A stretch of 37,931 nt of DNA from an uncultured Elusimicrobium sp. (GCA_900319325.1 ONOD01000010.1:1-37931); one strand, 5' to 3'; positions 8,414 to 16,018 are shown, numbered from the stretch's first letter. Notes: generated by a model from the sequence alone, not told the origin. Translations and numbers: made by a program.

Positions 8414-8968
8414 TTAATTTTCTTCTTTGGCCTGGCCTACTACTACACTAGCCGGGCGCAATACTTGGTCTTGCATCATAAACCCCATTTTCACTTCGTC
8501 TATGACAAGGCCGTCTTGTTTTTTATCTGCCGGAATCATCGCTACTACTTCTTGCGTGTCCGGGTTATACGGTTTGCCTTTAACCTCCATTTTGGTAATG
8601 CCTTCGGCACGAAAGGCCTTATCCAGTTCTGTTAAAATCATACGCATCCCATCTTGCAAAGCCTGGGCATCTTCCTTGCCAGTTTGCAACTGTTGTTGCT
8701 GACGAAGTAATACTTCGTACATCGGGAGCATTTTTAAGGCAAAGTCTTTTTTGCCATAAGCGATCAAGGCTGCTTTTTCACGTTCGGTGCGTTTGCGGTA
8801 GTTGTCAAATTCTGCGTATAGACGCACATACTGATCGCGGTAATCGGGTTCCGTTTTTTCAGCCGGGGCCGGTTCTTCACAGGCTACGGTTTCGGCCTGT
8901 TCTTGTGCCGGTTGTTGCTCGGTTAATTCTTCGTACCCTTCTTGATGTTTTTTGTTATGTTTACTCAT
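8414..8968 (-). CDS. grpE: Nucleotide exchange factor GrpE
   Basis: A 184-residue protein that releases ADP from DnaK. An acidic, Glu/Gln-rich N-terminal tail (about 1-45) is followed by the long dimerising helix. That helix contains YAEFDNYRKRTEREKAALIAYGKKDFALKMLPMYE, the family signature around residues 52-86. The beta domain near the C-terminus has KPYNPDTQEVVAMIPADKKQDG and VLRPASVVVGQ. The start codon overlaps the stop of the hrcA reading frame (ATGA), so grpE is translationally coupled to hrcA. The hrcA frameshift could therefore affect its translation, although the downstream hrcA frame still ends at the same place. Confidence 0.97.
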   Translation of the reverse strand: MSKHNKKHQEGYEELTEQQPAQEQAETVACEEPAPAEKTEPDYRDQYVRLYAEFDNYRKRTEREKAALIAYGKKDFALKMLPMYEVLLRQQQQLQTGKEDAQALQDGMRMILTELDKAFRAEGITKMEVKGKPYNPDTQEVVAMIPADKKQDGLVIDEVKMGFMMQDQVLRPASVVVGQAKEEN

Positions 8969-10033
8969 AAATCTTCGTCCTCATCCAGGGGCAGCGCGTT
9001 CCAGTGGTTCATAGACGCCTCTAGCAAACTACCAATATAATTCACTAGCGACATCACGCGCGTATATTCCATATGTTTAGGGCCGATGATGCCCAGCATC
9101 CCTACGGTTTTATCCCCCACACGGCACGCGGTAGACACAATGCTTAAATTTTTAAGTTCCTTAATGGAATTTTCACTGCCGATAGAAACGCTCATGCGTT
9201 TATCACTTTTATCCAGTTCGGCCAGTTTAGCATTGAGCAGCGAAGAAAAACGATCCCGCTCTTCCACTACGCGCATCATTTGTTTCAAATCTTCGTAATC
9301 GTCCTCGGTGGTATTTTCCAGGAGGCGTCCAATTCCTTCTACATATAGTTCATCGCCACCGGTTTGCGGGCGCTCCATATCTTTAAGCACCTGGCTGGCT
9401 ACGTCGGCTACGCCGGCCAGTTCGCGGTGCCCGGAGTGCAAGTATTGCCATAAAATTTGGCGCGCTTCGGCAAGCGTGTGCCCGGCAATTTAGTTTAGCG
9501 GGCGAGATTACCTCCGCCATGCGTACCGGCCAATGGCGCACCGCGCCGGATTCAGTTACCAAGACAGTTAGCATCGCCCCAGGGGCCAAGGGAATAAATT
9601 CCAAGCGTTGGATACGCTGATCATCCACTTGCGCAGTATACACAAACCCGGCCGCACCGGAAAGCATAGCCAGCAGGCGCGAGGTTTGCACTAACATATT
9701 GTTGACCTCGCTCACGCGGGCATCGTATTGTTTCTCAATTTGCTCGCGCTCTTTGGCAGCCATTTTTTGCACGTTGGCCAAATAATCCACATAATAGCGG
9801 TAGGCCTTATCCGTAGGGATACGTCCGCCGGATGTATGAGGCTGGTACAAATACCCTTCTTGTTCCAGTTCGGCCATAATATTACGGATAGTAGCGCTGG
9901 AAACATCCTTAAGTACCCCATCCGCAATCATTTGGGAACCGACCGGGCGACGGGTTTCCACATATTGTTGGACCACCCAACGCAAGATTTTTTCTTTCCG
10001 TGCTTTAGCAACTTCCGGTTTTAAAATACGCAT
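8965..10033 (-). pseudogene. hrcA: Heat-inducible transcription repressor HrcA, frameshifted
   Basis: HrcA represses heat-shock operons by binding CIRCE. The 5' part (10033 to about 9495) encodes the winged-helix domain: EKILRWVVQQYVETRRPVGS, SSATIRNIMAELEQEGYLYQPHTSGGRIPT and KAYRYYVDYL. It continues into the inserted dimerisation domain as far as VRMAEVISPAKLN. It then leaves frame, running to a stop near 9383. The rest of HrcA continues in another frame from about 9487: AGHTLAEARQILWQYLHSGHRELAG to YTRVMSLVNYIGSLLEAS and an acidic tail. The break lies at about 9487-9497. Comparison with the family suggests a few residues are also missing there, so a small deletion rather than a single-base error is likely. 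A sequencing or assembly error remains possible. The DNA-binding half is intact. Confidence 0.85.
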
Positions 10034-10083
10034 GATGCCAATCTCTCTTAGGTTGATTTATCGTCTAAAAAACAACTTTTATT

Positions 10084-10110
10084 TTAGCACTCCTAAATCC
10101 CACCTGCTAA
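10084..10110 (-). promoter_or_regulatory. CIRCE-type operator of the heat-shock operon
   Basis: The CIRCE consensus is TTAGCACTC-N9-GAGTGCTAA. Here one arm is perfect (TTAGCACTC at 10084-10092 on the plus strand) and the other, at 10102-10110, keeps only TGCTAA. The 9-base spacing is exact. It lies just downstream of the -10 box, where bound HrcA would block initiation. Confidence 0.75.
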
Positions 10111-10111
10111 A

Positions 10112-10140
10112 ATTATAAGTAATTATTTTATTTTTGTCAA
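10112..10140 (-). promoter_or_regulatory. Sigma-70 promoter of hrcA-grpE-dnaK
   Basis: On the minus strand TTGACA (10140-10135), a 17-base spacer and TATAAT (10117-10112): a perfect consensus promoter, sitting between the CIRCE dyad and the upstream half site. The leader to hrcA is about 70 bases. Confidence 0.9.
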
Positions 10141-10151
10141 CCCCCTTTTTA

Positions 10152-10160
10152 GAGTGCTAA
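10152..10160 (-). promoter_or_regulatory. CIRCE half site upstream of the -35
   Basis: GAGTGCTAA is a perfect half site. Its partner position, nine bases away, keeps only 5 of 9 bases. It may be the remnant of a second operator or a weak second HrcA site. Confidence 0.5.
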
Positions 10161-10194
10161 TTTTGATTAGTTTGGCTTGTGCGGCAAAAGCGCA

Positions 10195-10230
10195 ATAAAA
10201 AACCCCGCCCTAGAGGAAGGACGGGGTTTT
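10195..10230 (-). terminator. Terminator of the repeat-pilin gene
   Basis: Minus-strand hairpin AACCCCGTCC/GGGCGGGGTT (one G-U pair) with an 8-base loop and a T run, 32 bases after the stop codon. Confidence 0.9.
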
Positions 10231-10261
10231 GTAACAATAAACCTACTGAAATTACAAGGAA

Positions 10262-12241
10262 TCAATTCCCATAATACCACTCATCCATTTCGCATTTGGT
10301 GCGATCTTCATTCCAATAGCAGTATTCGTAATAAATTTCATTCCCGTTCTCCCCAAGGAAAGCTTTTCCCTCCCCATCATTTTGGAGACAACCCGTTCCA
10401 TCGGGGCTTACGTTGCTACCGCGACAATAGGTATACGTTACCTCAGAACCTAATGAATTATAATTCGACTCATGTATCTCATCATAAGTGGTGCATGTTT
10501 TCCCGTCCGCGCCGATGTTATTGCCACTGCAAACTTTGTATGAAGTCTCTTTTCCTGAATCATCATAGCTTCTTTCTTGTATTTCATCGTATTTGGTACA
10601 GGATTTTCCATCCGAGCTGATATTGCCGCCACTACATTGCTTGGTGGAAATTACGCGGCCATCAGAATCACGCTCGTATTCGGAAATTCTATCATACCTA
10701 TTACAGTTTTTGCCATCCGCCGTTAAATTGCTGGTAGTGCAATGTTTGTATGAGGTTTGATTCCCATCGGCGTCAACATCGTAGTCAGTTATATCGTCAT
10801 ATTTATTGCACGACTTTCCATCCGCACTTCTATTAGCACCCGTACATTTTTTATCAGAAATTCTATTCCCTTCTTGATCGTACTCATATTCATAAATATT
10901 GGTATATTTACTGCATGTTTGTCCATCCGCGCTCATAGCACTACTAGTGTTACAATATTTATAAGAAGTTTGATTTCCATTCTTATCATAGCTAGACTCG
11001 AATATAGAGTCATACCTCCGACAGGATTGCCCATCGGAACTTATAGTATTAGTCCTTTCACATATCTTGTCAGAAATTGTATGCCCATCTTCATCATACG
11101 TATATTCACGAATAAATCCGTACCTATCACAACTTTTCCCGTCGGCGCTGATTGTTCTACAATTTCTATATGTCTTATTCCCATCTTCGTCATATATATA
11201 GTCAGACATAATGCTATATCTTTGGCAACTTTTCCCGTCGGCGGCAACTTGGCCACAATTCCTATATGCGCTTTCGCGGCCCAACGAATCATAGTCTCTT
11301 TCTATAATGTTTTCATATCTGGCACAGCTTTGTCCGTCAGCACTGATATTAGCACCAGAACATGTTGTATAAAGAGTTGTCTTCCCAAAAGAGTTATAAA
11401 CATATTCGGCTATATGATCATATTTATCACAGGATGTTCCATCCCCACTTTTATTCTTTTCGTTGCATTCTTTATAGGAAAGAGTTTTCCCGTCCGAATC
11501 ATAATTATATTCACGGCATCCATTTGGTGAACAAGATATTCTTTTTATTTCCTTATTATTTTCATCGGTTACCACGCTCACACAATAGTCACGTTCGCTA
11601 TTGATGCTGAAACATACTTGTTTTGTTTTGGCATGCGTTGCGGGATCTTCTGTAATATTGCAAGTCGCCCCCATTTCTAATGCTTTGTCACAATTTGGCC
11701 CGTTTAACGCGGCCAGTTGCGTAGGCGTTAATCCTTTTCCCGCCCCTTCTAGTACAAATGTGTTGTATCCTGGTGTAATCACTTCGCCCAATTCTTTTAC
11801 TGCATGAAACGCCGTGCGGCACAACCAATCCGCTTGGGCGTCTTCCAGGCGGGCTTCGCAATGGACTTCCCCGGGAAATTGCGCGCTATGTTTTTGATAC
11901 ATAATAAGATTGTTTTTGCCGTTCAAATCACTACGGGTGGCAAAGGTATAGGCGTAATCAAGGTCGTTGCTTACATTCAAGGTCATATCGTTATTGCTTT
12001 CGGTGGTTACGTCCAAATCGCTAATAACGGGCGCATAGCCGCTGTGCGTCATATAATACGCTTCGTTCCCATCGCGAATAGCTTTGGTGGTGGGCATCAA
12101 ACTGCTAAAACGGCTCTTGAGTACTGCTTTTTGGTATTGCGGAACCGCCACAGCGGCCAAAACACCAATGATCAAAACAACTACCAAAAGTTCAATTAAC
12201 GTGAACCCGCCTTGCCAACCTTTATAACTATATTTGTTCAT
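10262..12241 (-). CDS. Giant pilin-like protein with eleven cysteine-rich tandem repeats
   Basis: A 659-residue protein. The N-terminus is a type III (class A) prepilin signal: a short basic leader ending GG, then FTLIELLVVVLIIGVLAAVAV with the conserved Glu at +5. Prepilin peptidase would cut after GG, and the helix would pack in a pilus or pseudopilus. Residues 35-160 resemble a pilin head (RFSSLMPTTKAIRDGNEAYYM). From about 243 to 618 there are eleven copies of a roughly 35-residue unit. Each has YD-x-x-G-x-x-x-x-Y-K-x-C, then SADGKSC and x-x-Y-D-x-I-x-E, giving two cysteines 10-13 residues apart per unit. A short cap ends in EWYYGN. Typical pilins have 130-200 residues, so this would be a pilus-displayed or secreted fibre. 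Its promoter region is shared with protease 4. The repeat function is unknown. Confidence 0.85.
   Translation of the reverse strand: MNKYSYKGWQGGFTLIELLVVVLIIGVLAAVAVPQYQKAVLKSRFSSLMPTTKAIRDGNEAYYMTHSGYAPVISDLDVTTESNNDMTLNVSNDLDYAYTFATRSDLNGKNNLIMYQKHSAQFPGEVHCEARLEDAQADWLCRTAFHAVKELGEVITPGYNTFVLEGAGKGLTPTQLAALNGPNCDKALEMGATCNITEDPATHAKTKQVCFSINSERDYCVSVVTDENNKEIKRISCSPNGCREYNYDSDGKTLSYKECNEKNKSGDGTSCDKYDHIAEYVYNSFGKTTLYTTCSGANISADGQSCARYENIIERDYDSLGRESAYRNCGQVAADGKSCQRYSIMSDYIYDEDGNKTYRNCRTISADGKSCDRYGFIREYTYDEDGHTISDKICERTNTISSDGQSCRRYDSIFESSYDKNGNQTSYKYCNTSSAMSADGQTCSKYTNIYEYEYDQEGNRISDKKCTGANRSADGKSCNKYDDITDYDVDADGNQTSYKHCTTSNLTADGKNCNRYDRISEYERDSDGRVISTKQCSGGNISSDGKSCTKYDEIQERSYDDSGKETSYKVCSGNNIGADGKTCTTYDEIHESNYNSLGSEVTYTYCRGSNVSPDGTGCLQNDGEGKAFLGENGNEIYYEYCYWNEDRTKCEMDEWYYGN
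10388..11515 (-). repeat. Eleven tandem ~105-bp coding repeats of the pilin-like gene
   Basis: The repeats correspond to residues 243-618. The second cysteine of each unit falls at residues 271, 306, 338, 371, 407, 443, 478, 513, 548, 583 and 618. The period is therefore 35 residues in most units, with two shorter (32, 33) and two longer (36, 36). The copies have diverged at DNA level, so the array is old or diversified. Confidence 0.9.
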
Positions 12242-12280
12242 AGTGAAAATCTCCTGTTTATAAAAAAGAACACCCTCTTC

Positions 12281-12286
12281 ATTATA
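12281..12286 (-). promoter_or_regulatory. -10 box of the repeat-pilin gene
   Basis: TATAAT on the minus strand, 40 bases before the start codon, with Shine-Dalgarno CAGGAG ahead of ATG. No recognisable -35 lies 17 bases upstream. An RGGTC box (12307-12320) begins 20 bases upstream instead, so the promoter may depend on an activator. Confidence 0.55.
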
Positions 12287-12306
12287 ACAAAAAATTAATT
12301 CAAAAT

Positions 12307-12342
12307 AGGTCTTTTGGCCCAGACCTTTGGGTCTAAAGACCC
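12307..12342. promoter_or_regulatory. RGGTC boxes between the repeat-pilin and protease 4
   Basis: AGGTCTTTTGGCCC at 12307-12320 and the perfect palindrome GGGTCTAAAGACCC at 12329-12342, 22 bp apart start to start. The second ends exactly 23 bp before the -10 of protease 4, as in the other three clusters. The 18 bases ending at 12320 also recur, reversed, at 34715. Its position between two divergent genes could let one regulator control both. Confidence 0.75.
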
Positions 12343-12365
12343 TCGCGCCACGTATGTGTAAATTC

Positions 12366-12371
12366 TAAAAT
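12366..12371 (+). promoter_or_regulatory. -10 box of protease 4, leaderless
   Basis: TAAAAT six bases before the ATG at 12378. The -35 position (12343-12348, TCGCGC) does not resemble TTGACA, which fits an activated promoter. Confidence 0.6.
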
Positions 12372-12377
12372 AAAGGT

Positions 12378-13469
12378 ATGAAAAAAATTATTTTTGTTTT
12401 TCTATTGGTCGCTGGTTTTTTTGTGAATGTTTCACACGCGCAAATATACAAAGGGCTTGTTAGAGGGGCCCGCTCCCGATTAAACAGATTACATCACGCT
12501 ATTGTAAAACCTGTAGGGGTTACCCCATGGCAAGTGGAACGTGCCGTCGTCCGCGCGGGGAAAGAGGCGCCGGCTGCACTTACTGTTCAAAGAGCCGCTA
12601 AAGCCATGATCCCGTTGAGGGATCGGCACCGCCTGGGACGATACTTCAACGTGAAAGCGACCGCCTTTATCATAGAAGAAACATACCAAGGGAAAAAATA
12701 TATTTGGGGGGTAACGGCTACTCACTATCGCTATAAAAAGCCCGCTATTCCCGTAAAGCGTTTTTCTTATGAACCCACCCCGTTTGTAGCACAGGGCCAT
12801 CTGCGTGCAAATGATGTATCCATTTTCCGTATTCCGGAAAGCTTGGCCGGGCAATTTGAGCCCTTAAAATTAGCACCGCACTCACCCGAGGTAGGCGAAC
12901 GGTTGTTTTCGCTCTCCTTTTTTGATAATCATTTTCAATACACGCCCGGACGCAAAGTGTTGCAAAAAACTCCGTTGCGGTTTACCACTTCCTTAAGAGC
13001 AGATATGGAAATTGAACGGGAAGGAGAATGCGGCTCCCCTTTAATCAATCAACAAGGGGAAGTGGCGGGCATGGTGGTAGGGGCATCGTATAATCGTCAA
13101 ATTGGGTATGCCGTGCCGGTAGATCAGATTCACCAAATTTTACGTGCCTATCACGAACGAGAATTTGCCTCGTTGCCGGTTCGCGTAAATGGAAAAGAAC
13201 TTTTCAAACTTGATGTTACCGAGGCTATCACGGATATAACTATAAAATATAAAGATGGTTCCATACTGACGCAAAACACCTATCACAAAGAAAATTTGTT
13301 GGATTATGAACACTTGGAAACCTTTATGGATCTATCGCAGGCCACGGAACTGCGGCTAACAATTAACACAAGGCCCTTTCAAACGGAAAATGCCGGGTTT
13401 AATATCTTTAACCGAGAAATCATTTACAACCTGCAAACGCAGCAAATGTCCACAAAATTGCTTCCTTGA
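12378..13469 (+). CDS. Secreted chymotrypsin-fold protease with a cysteine nucleophile (paralogue 4)
   Basis: A 363-residue, more distant relative of the three tandem proteases. The signal peptide is residues 1-21 (ending VSHA), and a basic region runs to about residue 85. The protease domain shows WGVTATHYR (H116), ANDVSIFRIPE (D146) and REGECGSPLI (C218 at the nucleophile position). It also has IGYAVPVDQI, resembling the late beta strand of bacterial trypsin-like proteases. The C-terminal beta domain is present but lacks the NVSTGK ending. A likely leaderless transcript starts under the control of the RGGTC boxes. It is divergent from the repeat-pilin, so the two may be co-expressed. As in the other copies, cysteine chemistry is inferred, not shown. 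Confidence 0.85.
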   Translation: MKKIIFVFLLVAGFFVNVSHAQIYKGLVRGARSRLNRLHHAIVKPVGVTPWQVERAVVRAGKEAPAALTVQRAAKAMIPLRDRHRLGRYFNVKATAFIIEETYQGKKYIWGVTATHYRYKKPAIPVKRFSYEPTPFVAQGHLRANDVSIFRIPESLAGQFEPLKLAPHSPEVGERLFSLSFFDNHFQYTPGRKVLQKTPLRFTTSLRADMEIEREGECGSPLINQQGEVAGMVVGASYNRQIGYAVPVDQIHQILRAYHEREFASLPVRVNGKELFKLDVTEAITDITIKYKDGSILTQNTYHKENLLDYEHLETFMDLSQATELRLTINTRPFQTENAGFNIFNREIIYNLQTQQMSTKLLP

Positions 13470-13495
13470 TCTACGGAAAAAGATACAATATAGGT

Positions 13496-14305
13496 ATGCA
13501 GTTTATTGATTCGCATGCCCATTTAACTGACCCGGCCTTTGATCAAGACCGGGATGTTCTCATTAGCCAAACATTACCCGGTGCGCATATTATAAAAAGT
13601 GTGGAGATCGGCTGTGCTCCCGATGAATGGCAACTTTCTTTGGCCTTAGCACAAAAATACCCCTCTATGATTGTACCCGTGTTAGGGGTCCATCCGGAAT
13701 ATGCTAAAAAATTTACCCCGGCACACACACAATCTTTCCAAAAATTCTTACAAGATCCGCGTGTGGCCGCTGTGGGCGAAATCGGCCTGGATTATACCTG
13801 TTTAGAAGAAGCAGATAAACAAATACAACAAGCTCTTTTTAACCAAATGATTTCTTTTGCGGACGGGGCCAAACTGCCGCTTGTGCTACACGTACGCCGC
13901 CAAGCTGAAGATTATACCGTGTATAATGATACCTTTTCCATCCTTAAACACCAATGGAAACAGCAAGTGCCCCGCCCGTATACCGGCGTGTTGCATTGTT
14001 TTTGTGCCCGCTACGAAGAGGCAAAAAAAGCATTAGATATGGGACTCTTGTTAGGAATTAACGGATGTTTTACCTACAAGAAAAATGAATACATCCGCGA
14101 AGCTGTCAAAAAAGCAGGGGCCGACAAAATTATTTTAGAAACGGATTGCCCGTATCTTTCCCCACAAGGCAAACGCGGCACCCGAAACGACCCTTCCAAC
14201 GTCCCGCTTATCGCACAGTTTGTGGCGGATTATTTAAATATGCCCGTTGAAAAATTGGCAGAAAAAACAACCAAACAAACAAATTTATTGTATGGACTAT
14301 CTTAA
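13496..14305 (+). CDS. tatD: TatD-family metal-dependent DNase
   Basis: A 269-residue TIM-barrel hydrolase of the TatD family (DNase or exonuclease acting in DNA repair or RNA quality control). Metal ligands are visible in FIDSHAHL near the start, GEIGLDY (Glu), LPLVLHVR (His), GVLHCFC (His) and ETDCPYLSPQG (Asp). The start at 13496 is chosen because the conserved IDSHAH motif follows at once and TACAAT (13484-13489) lies six bases upstream. The alternative ATG at 13466 overlaps the protease 4 stop and adds ten residues with no family match. Promoter and start together suggest a leaderless mRNA, although read-through from protease 4 is possible. Confidence 0.93.
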   Translation: MQFIDSHAHLTDPAFDQDRDVLISQTLPGAHIIKSVEIGCAPDEWQLSLALAQKYPSMIVPVLGVHPEYAKKFTPAHTQSFQKFLQDPRVAAVGEIGLDYTCLEEADKQIQQALFNQMISFADGAKLPLVLHVRRQAEDYTVYNDTFSILKHQWKQQVPRPYTGVLHCFCARYEEAKKALDMGLLLGINGCFTYKKNEYIREAVKKAGADKIILETDCPYLSPQGKRGTRNDPSNVPLIAQFVADYLNMPVEKLAEKTTKQTNLLYGLS

Positions 14306-14334
14306 AATTTGTTATAGTGTGCAGAGGAGATTTT

Positions 14335-15291
14335 ATGAAGAAAACAATTTTATCCATTCTTTCTATCCTATTAGTACTGGCGGGATGTACATCTAAAGAA
14401 CAAAATGAAAAAATCCGCGCTTATTGGCAAGAGCAAGCAGGCTCTTTAGTGCTTCGCGGTTTAGCTATGCGCCCAACGCAAGCCATAAACCCTTTACAAG
14501 GCAAAATGCCCCCGGTGGATGCAAACGGCAACCCCCTATTCACGCCGCAAGAACAAACCGAAACTCAAGATCCGCAAATGCCCAAACCCGAGGATGCTAC
14601 CCAAACGCAAACGGCCCCCAAGCGGGAACCTATCAAAGCCGTGCTCTTTGTTCATTCTGACTCTCCTGTATGCAAACAATTAAAAGCAGACCAATGGGAT
14701 ACTTCTTTTCAACAAACCTACCAAGGGAAAGTAACCTTGGTGCAATATGATATGAAAAATCCCGCCAGCAAGACCGCCTTGCAAGAGAAAATGAAAAAGC
14801 ATAAACTCTCTTCCGTTCCAACACCTGCTCTGTTTATAGGTAATCACGTGCTAACTAATTATCCCTTCCAAGGGGTAGATAAGGCTGTTCAAGAAGCTTT
14901 AATGGCACCTGCCACTCTCACACGCACGGCAAACCGGCAAGGCAAAAAACAATCTTCACAATATATGGAAATCGTCATGGAAAAGCCCGTCAAAGAAACC
15001 GTGAATACCAAAGCATCCGCCAAGGACCGTAAAGCCATGGAAACCGCTTTTGCCACAGTACAGGCCGACAACCAAAAAACACTGAGCGATATTGAAATGA
15101 TGTTTGGCGCCAGCACCCGTGCACAGGCGGTCAGCATCATCAACGAAAACGAACGTTTATTGAAAAACAAAATGGGTACCAGCGCTACGTACAAGGCTTA
15201 TTTATCCGCACAAGCACGTATACTCAAAGCGCAAGAGCAACAACTCAATGAATTAATGCAACGCAACGCGCGCAATATTCGGTCTATTTAA
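14335..15291 (+). CDS. Lipoprotein with a thioredoxin-like domain lacking the second cysteine
   Basis: A 318-residue protein with a lipoprotein signal (MKKTILSILSILLVLAGC; lipidated Cys18). A Pro/Gln-rich linker follows (about 50-95). A thioredoxin-like domain comes next: IKAVLFVHSDSPVCKQL with a single cysteine instead of CxxC, and VPTPALFIGN, which resembles the cis-proline loop. The C-terminal third is charged and probably helical (about 220-318). The start is the ATG at 14335, with AGAGGAG upstream; a GTG at 14317 in the same frame would add six residues ahead of the lipobox and overlap TATAGT at 14313-14318. It is likely anchored in the outer or inner membrane facing the periplasm. The thioredoxin call rests on sequence pattern only, and redox activity is doubtful. 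Confidence 0.75.
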   Translation: MKKTILSILSILLVLAGCTSKEQNEKIRAYWQEQAGSLVLRGLAMRPTQAINPLQGKMPPVDANGNPLFTPQEQTETQDPQMPKPEDATQTQTAPKREPIKAVLFVHSDSPVCKQLKADQWDTSFQQTYQGKVTLVQYDMKNPASKTALQEKMKKHKLSSVPTPALFIGNHVLTNYPFQGVDKAVQEALMAPATLTRTANRQGKKQSSQYMEIVMEKPVKETVNTKASAKDRKAMETAFATVQADNQKTLSDIEMMFGASTRAQAVSIINENERLLKNKMGTSATYKAYLSAQARILKAQEQQLNELMQRNARNIRSI

Positions 15292-15305
15292 GTAAAAGAT
15301 CCAAC

Positions 15306-15333
15306 AAAAAGCCCCTCTTCACGAGGGGCTTTT
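15306..15333. terminator. Bidirectional terminator between the lipoprotein gene and rplT
   Basis: GCCCCTC/GAGGGGC stem with a short loop, an A run on the left and TTTT on the right, so it can serve both converging transcripts. Confidence 0.88.
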
Positions 15334-15350
15334 CACTTACTAAAACACGC

Positions 15351-15701
15351 TTAAGCGGCTTTTTTTGCGGTATCAACGAGGGCTTTAAAAGAAGCCGGGT
15401 CTTTGATCGCCATTTCGCTTAACATCTTGCGGTTGAGCGTGATGTTTGCTTTGGTTAAGCCGTTAATGAATTTAGAGTAAGACAATCCTTCTTCACGTAC
15501 CGCGGCGTTAATGCGGGTGATCCACATTTGGCGATAGGTGGTTTTTTTGTCTTTGCGGTCTACATAAGCATGTACGCCGGATTTACCCAACTGTTGGGTA
15601 GCCATGCGTAAACGGCGGGATTTATCCCCGTAGTAGCCGCTGGCAGCTTTCAATACTTTTTTCTTTCTTGCGTGTCTGGGAACGCTGAATTTAATTCTCA
15701 T
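15351..15701 (-). CDS. rplT: 50S ribosomal protein L20
   Basis: A 116-residue protein needed for early assembly of the large subunit, where it binds 23S rRNA. It begins MRIKFSVPRHARKKKVLKAASGYYGDKSRRLRMA and has YRQMWITRINAAVREEGLSYSKFINGL, both diagnostic. It is the last gene of infC-rpmI-rplT. In other bacteria L20 represses this operon through the mRNA, and the infC-rpmI gap here could hold such a site. Confidence 0.98.
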   Translation of the reverse strand: MRIKFSVPRHARKKKVLKAASGYYGDKSRRLRMATQQLGKSGVHAYVDRKDKKTTYRQMWITRINAAVREEGLSYSKFINGLTKANITLNRKMLSEMAIKDPASFKALVDTAKKAA

Positions 15702-15712
15702 GTTTCAACCTC

Positions 15713-15919
15713 TTATTTGGCCATCGGCAAATACTTGGCTAAGATTTTGCCTTTGTTGGACTCAGGCGTGATTACACCGGTATGGCGCATATCATGCTTG
15801 CGTGAGGCAGAAACAGGCGTTAGCAAGTGTTTTCTGCCGGCTTTTCTGTGGGTGAATTTACCCGTAGCGGTTTTGCGGAAACGCTTTTTACCGCCAGCGT
15901 GGTTTTTTAATTTTGGCAT
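15713..15919 (-). CDS. rpmI: 50S ribosomal protein L35
   Basis: A 68-residue basic protein beginning MPKLKNHAGGKKRFRKTATG and ending LAKYLPMAK, both typical of L35. The ATG at 15919 has an AAGAGGT Shine-Dalgarno sequence. It is located 11 bases before rplT in the conserved infC-rpmI-rplT order. Confidence 0.97.
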   Translation of the reverse strand: MPKLKNHAGGKKRFRKTATGKFTHRKAGRKHLLTPVSASRKHDMRHTGVITPESNKGKILAKYLPMAK

Positions 15920-16018
15920 TTAATATACCTCTTGTTTAATTAGCTCTTATTTATCCTACCTGCGGCAGGAGCCGGTCCGCCCCGAACGCAGTCACTGCAA
16001 AAAGAGCCTAAAAATCTG
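15920..16018 (-). promoter_or_regulatory. infC-rpmI leader with possible L20 autoregulatory structure
   Basis: A GC-rich 99-base gap in an otherwise tightly packed operon. On the minus strand GCTCTT (16007-16002) can pair with AAGAGC (15948-15943), enclosing two small hairpins (GCAGTGACTGC and CTGCCGCAG) that could also cross-pair. In E. coli and in Firmicutes L20 represses this operon by binding structured mRNA; the equivalence here is inference. Confidence 0.4.

Noticed and set aside
10388-11515. Possible CRISPR array because of regular ~105-bp spacing
   Set aside because: The repeats are coding, divergent, in one frame and lack short identical repeats with unique spacers.
10757-11530. Ile-rich open frame of 257 codons opposite the pilin repeats
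   Set aside because: It follows the repeat period of the minus-strand gene and reads like reversed repeat codons. The pilin frame has signal, helix and repeat conservation; this one has none.
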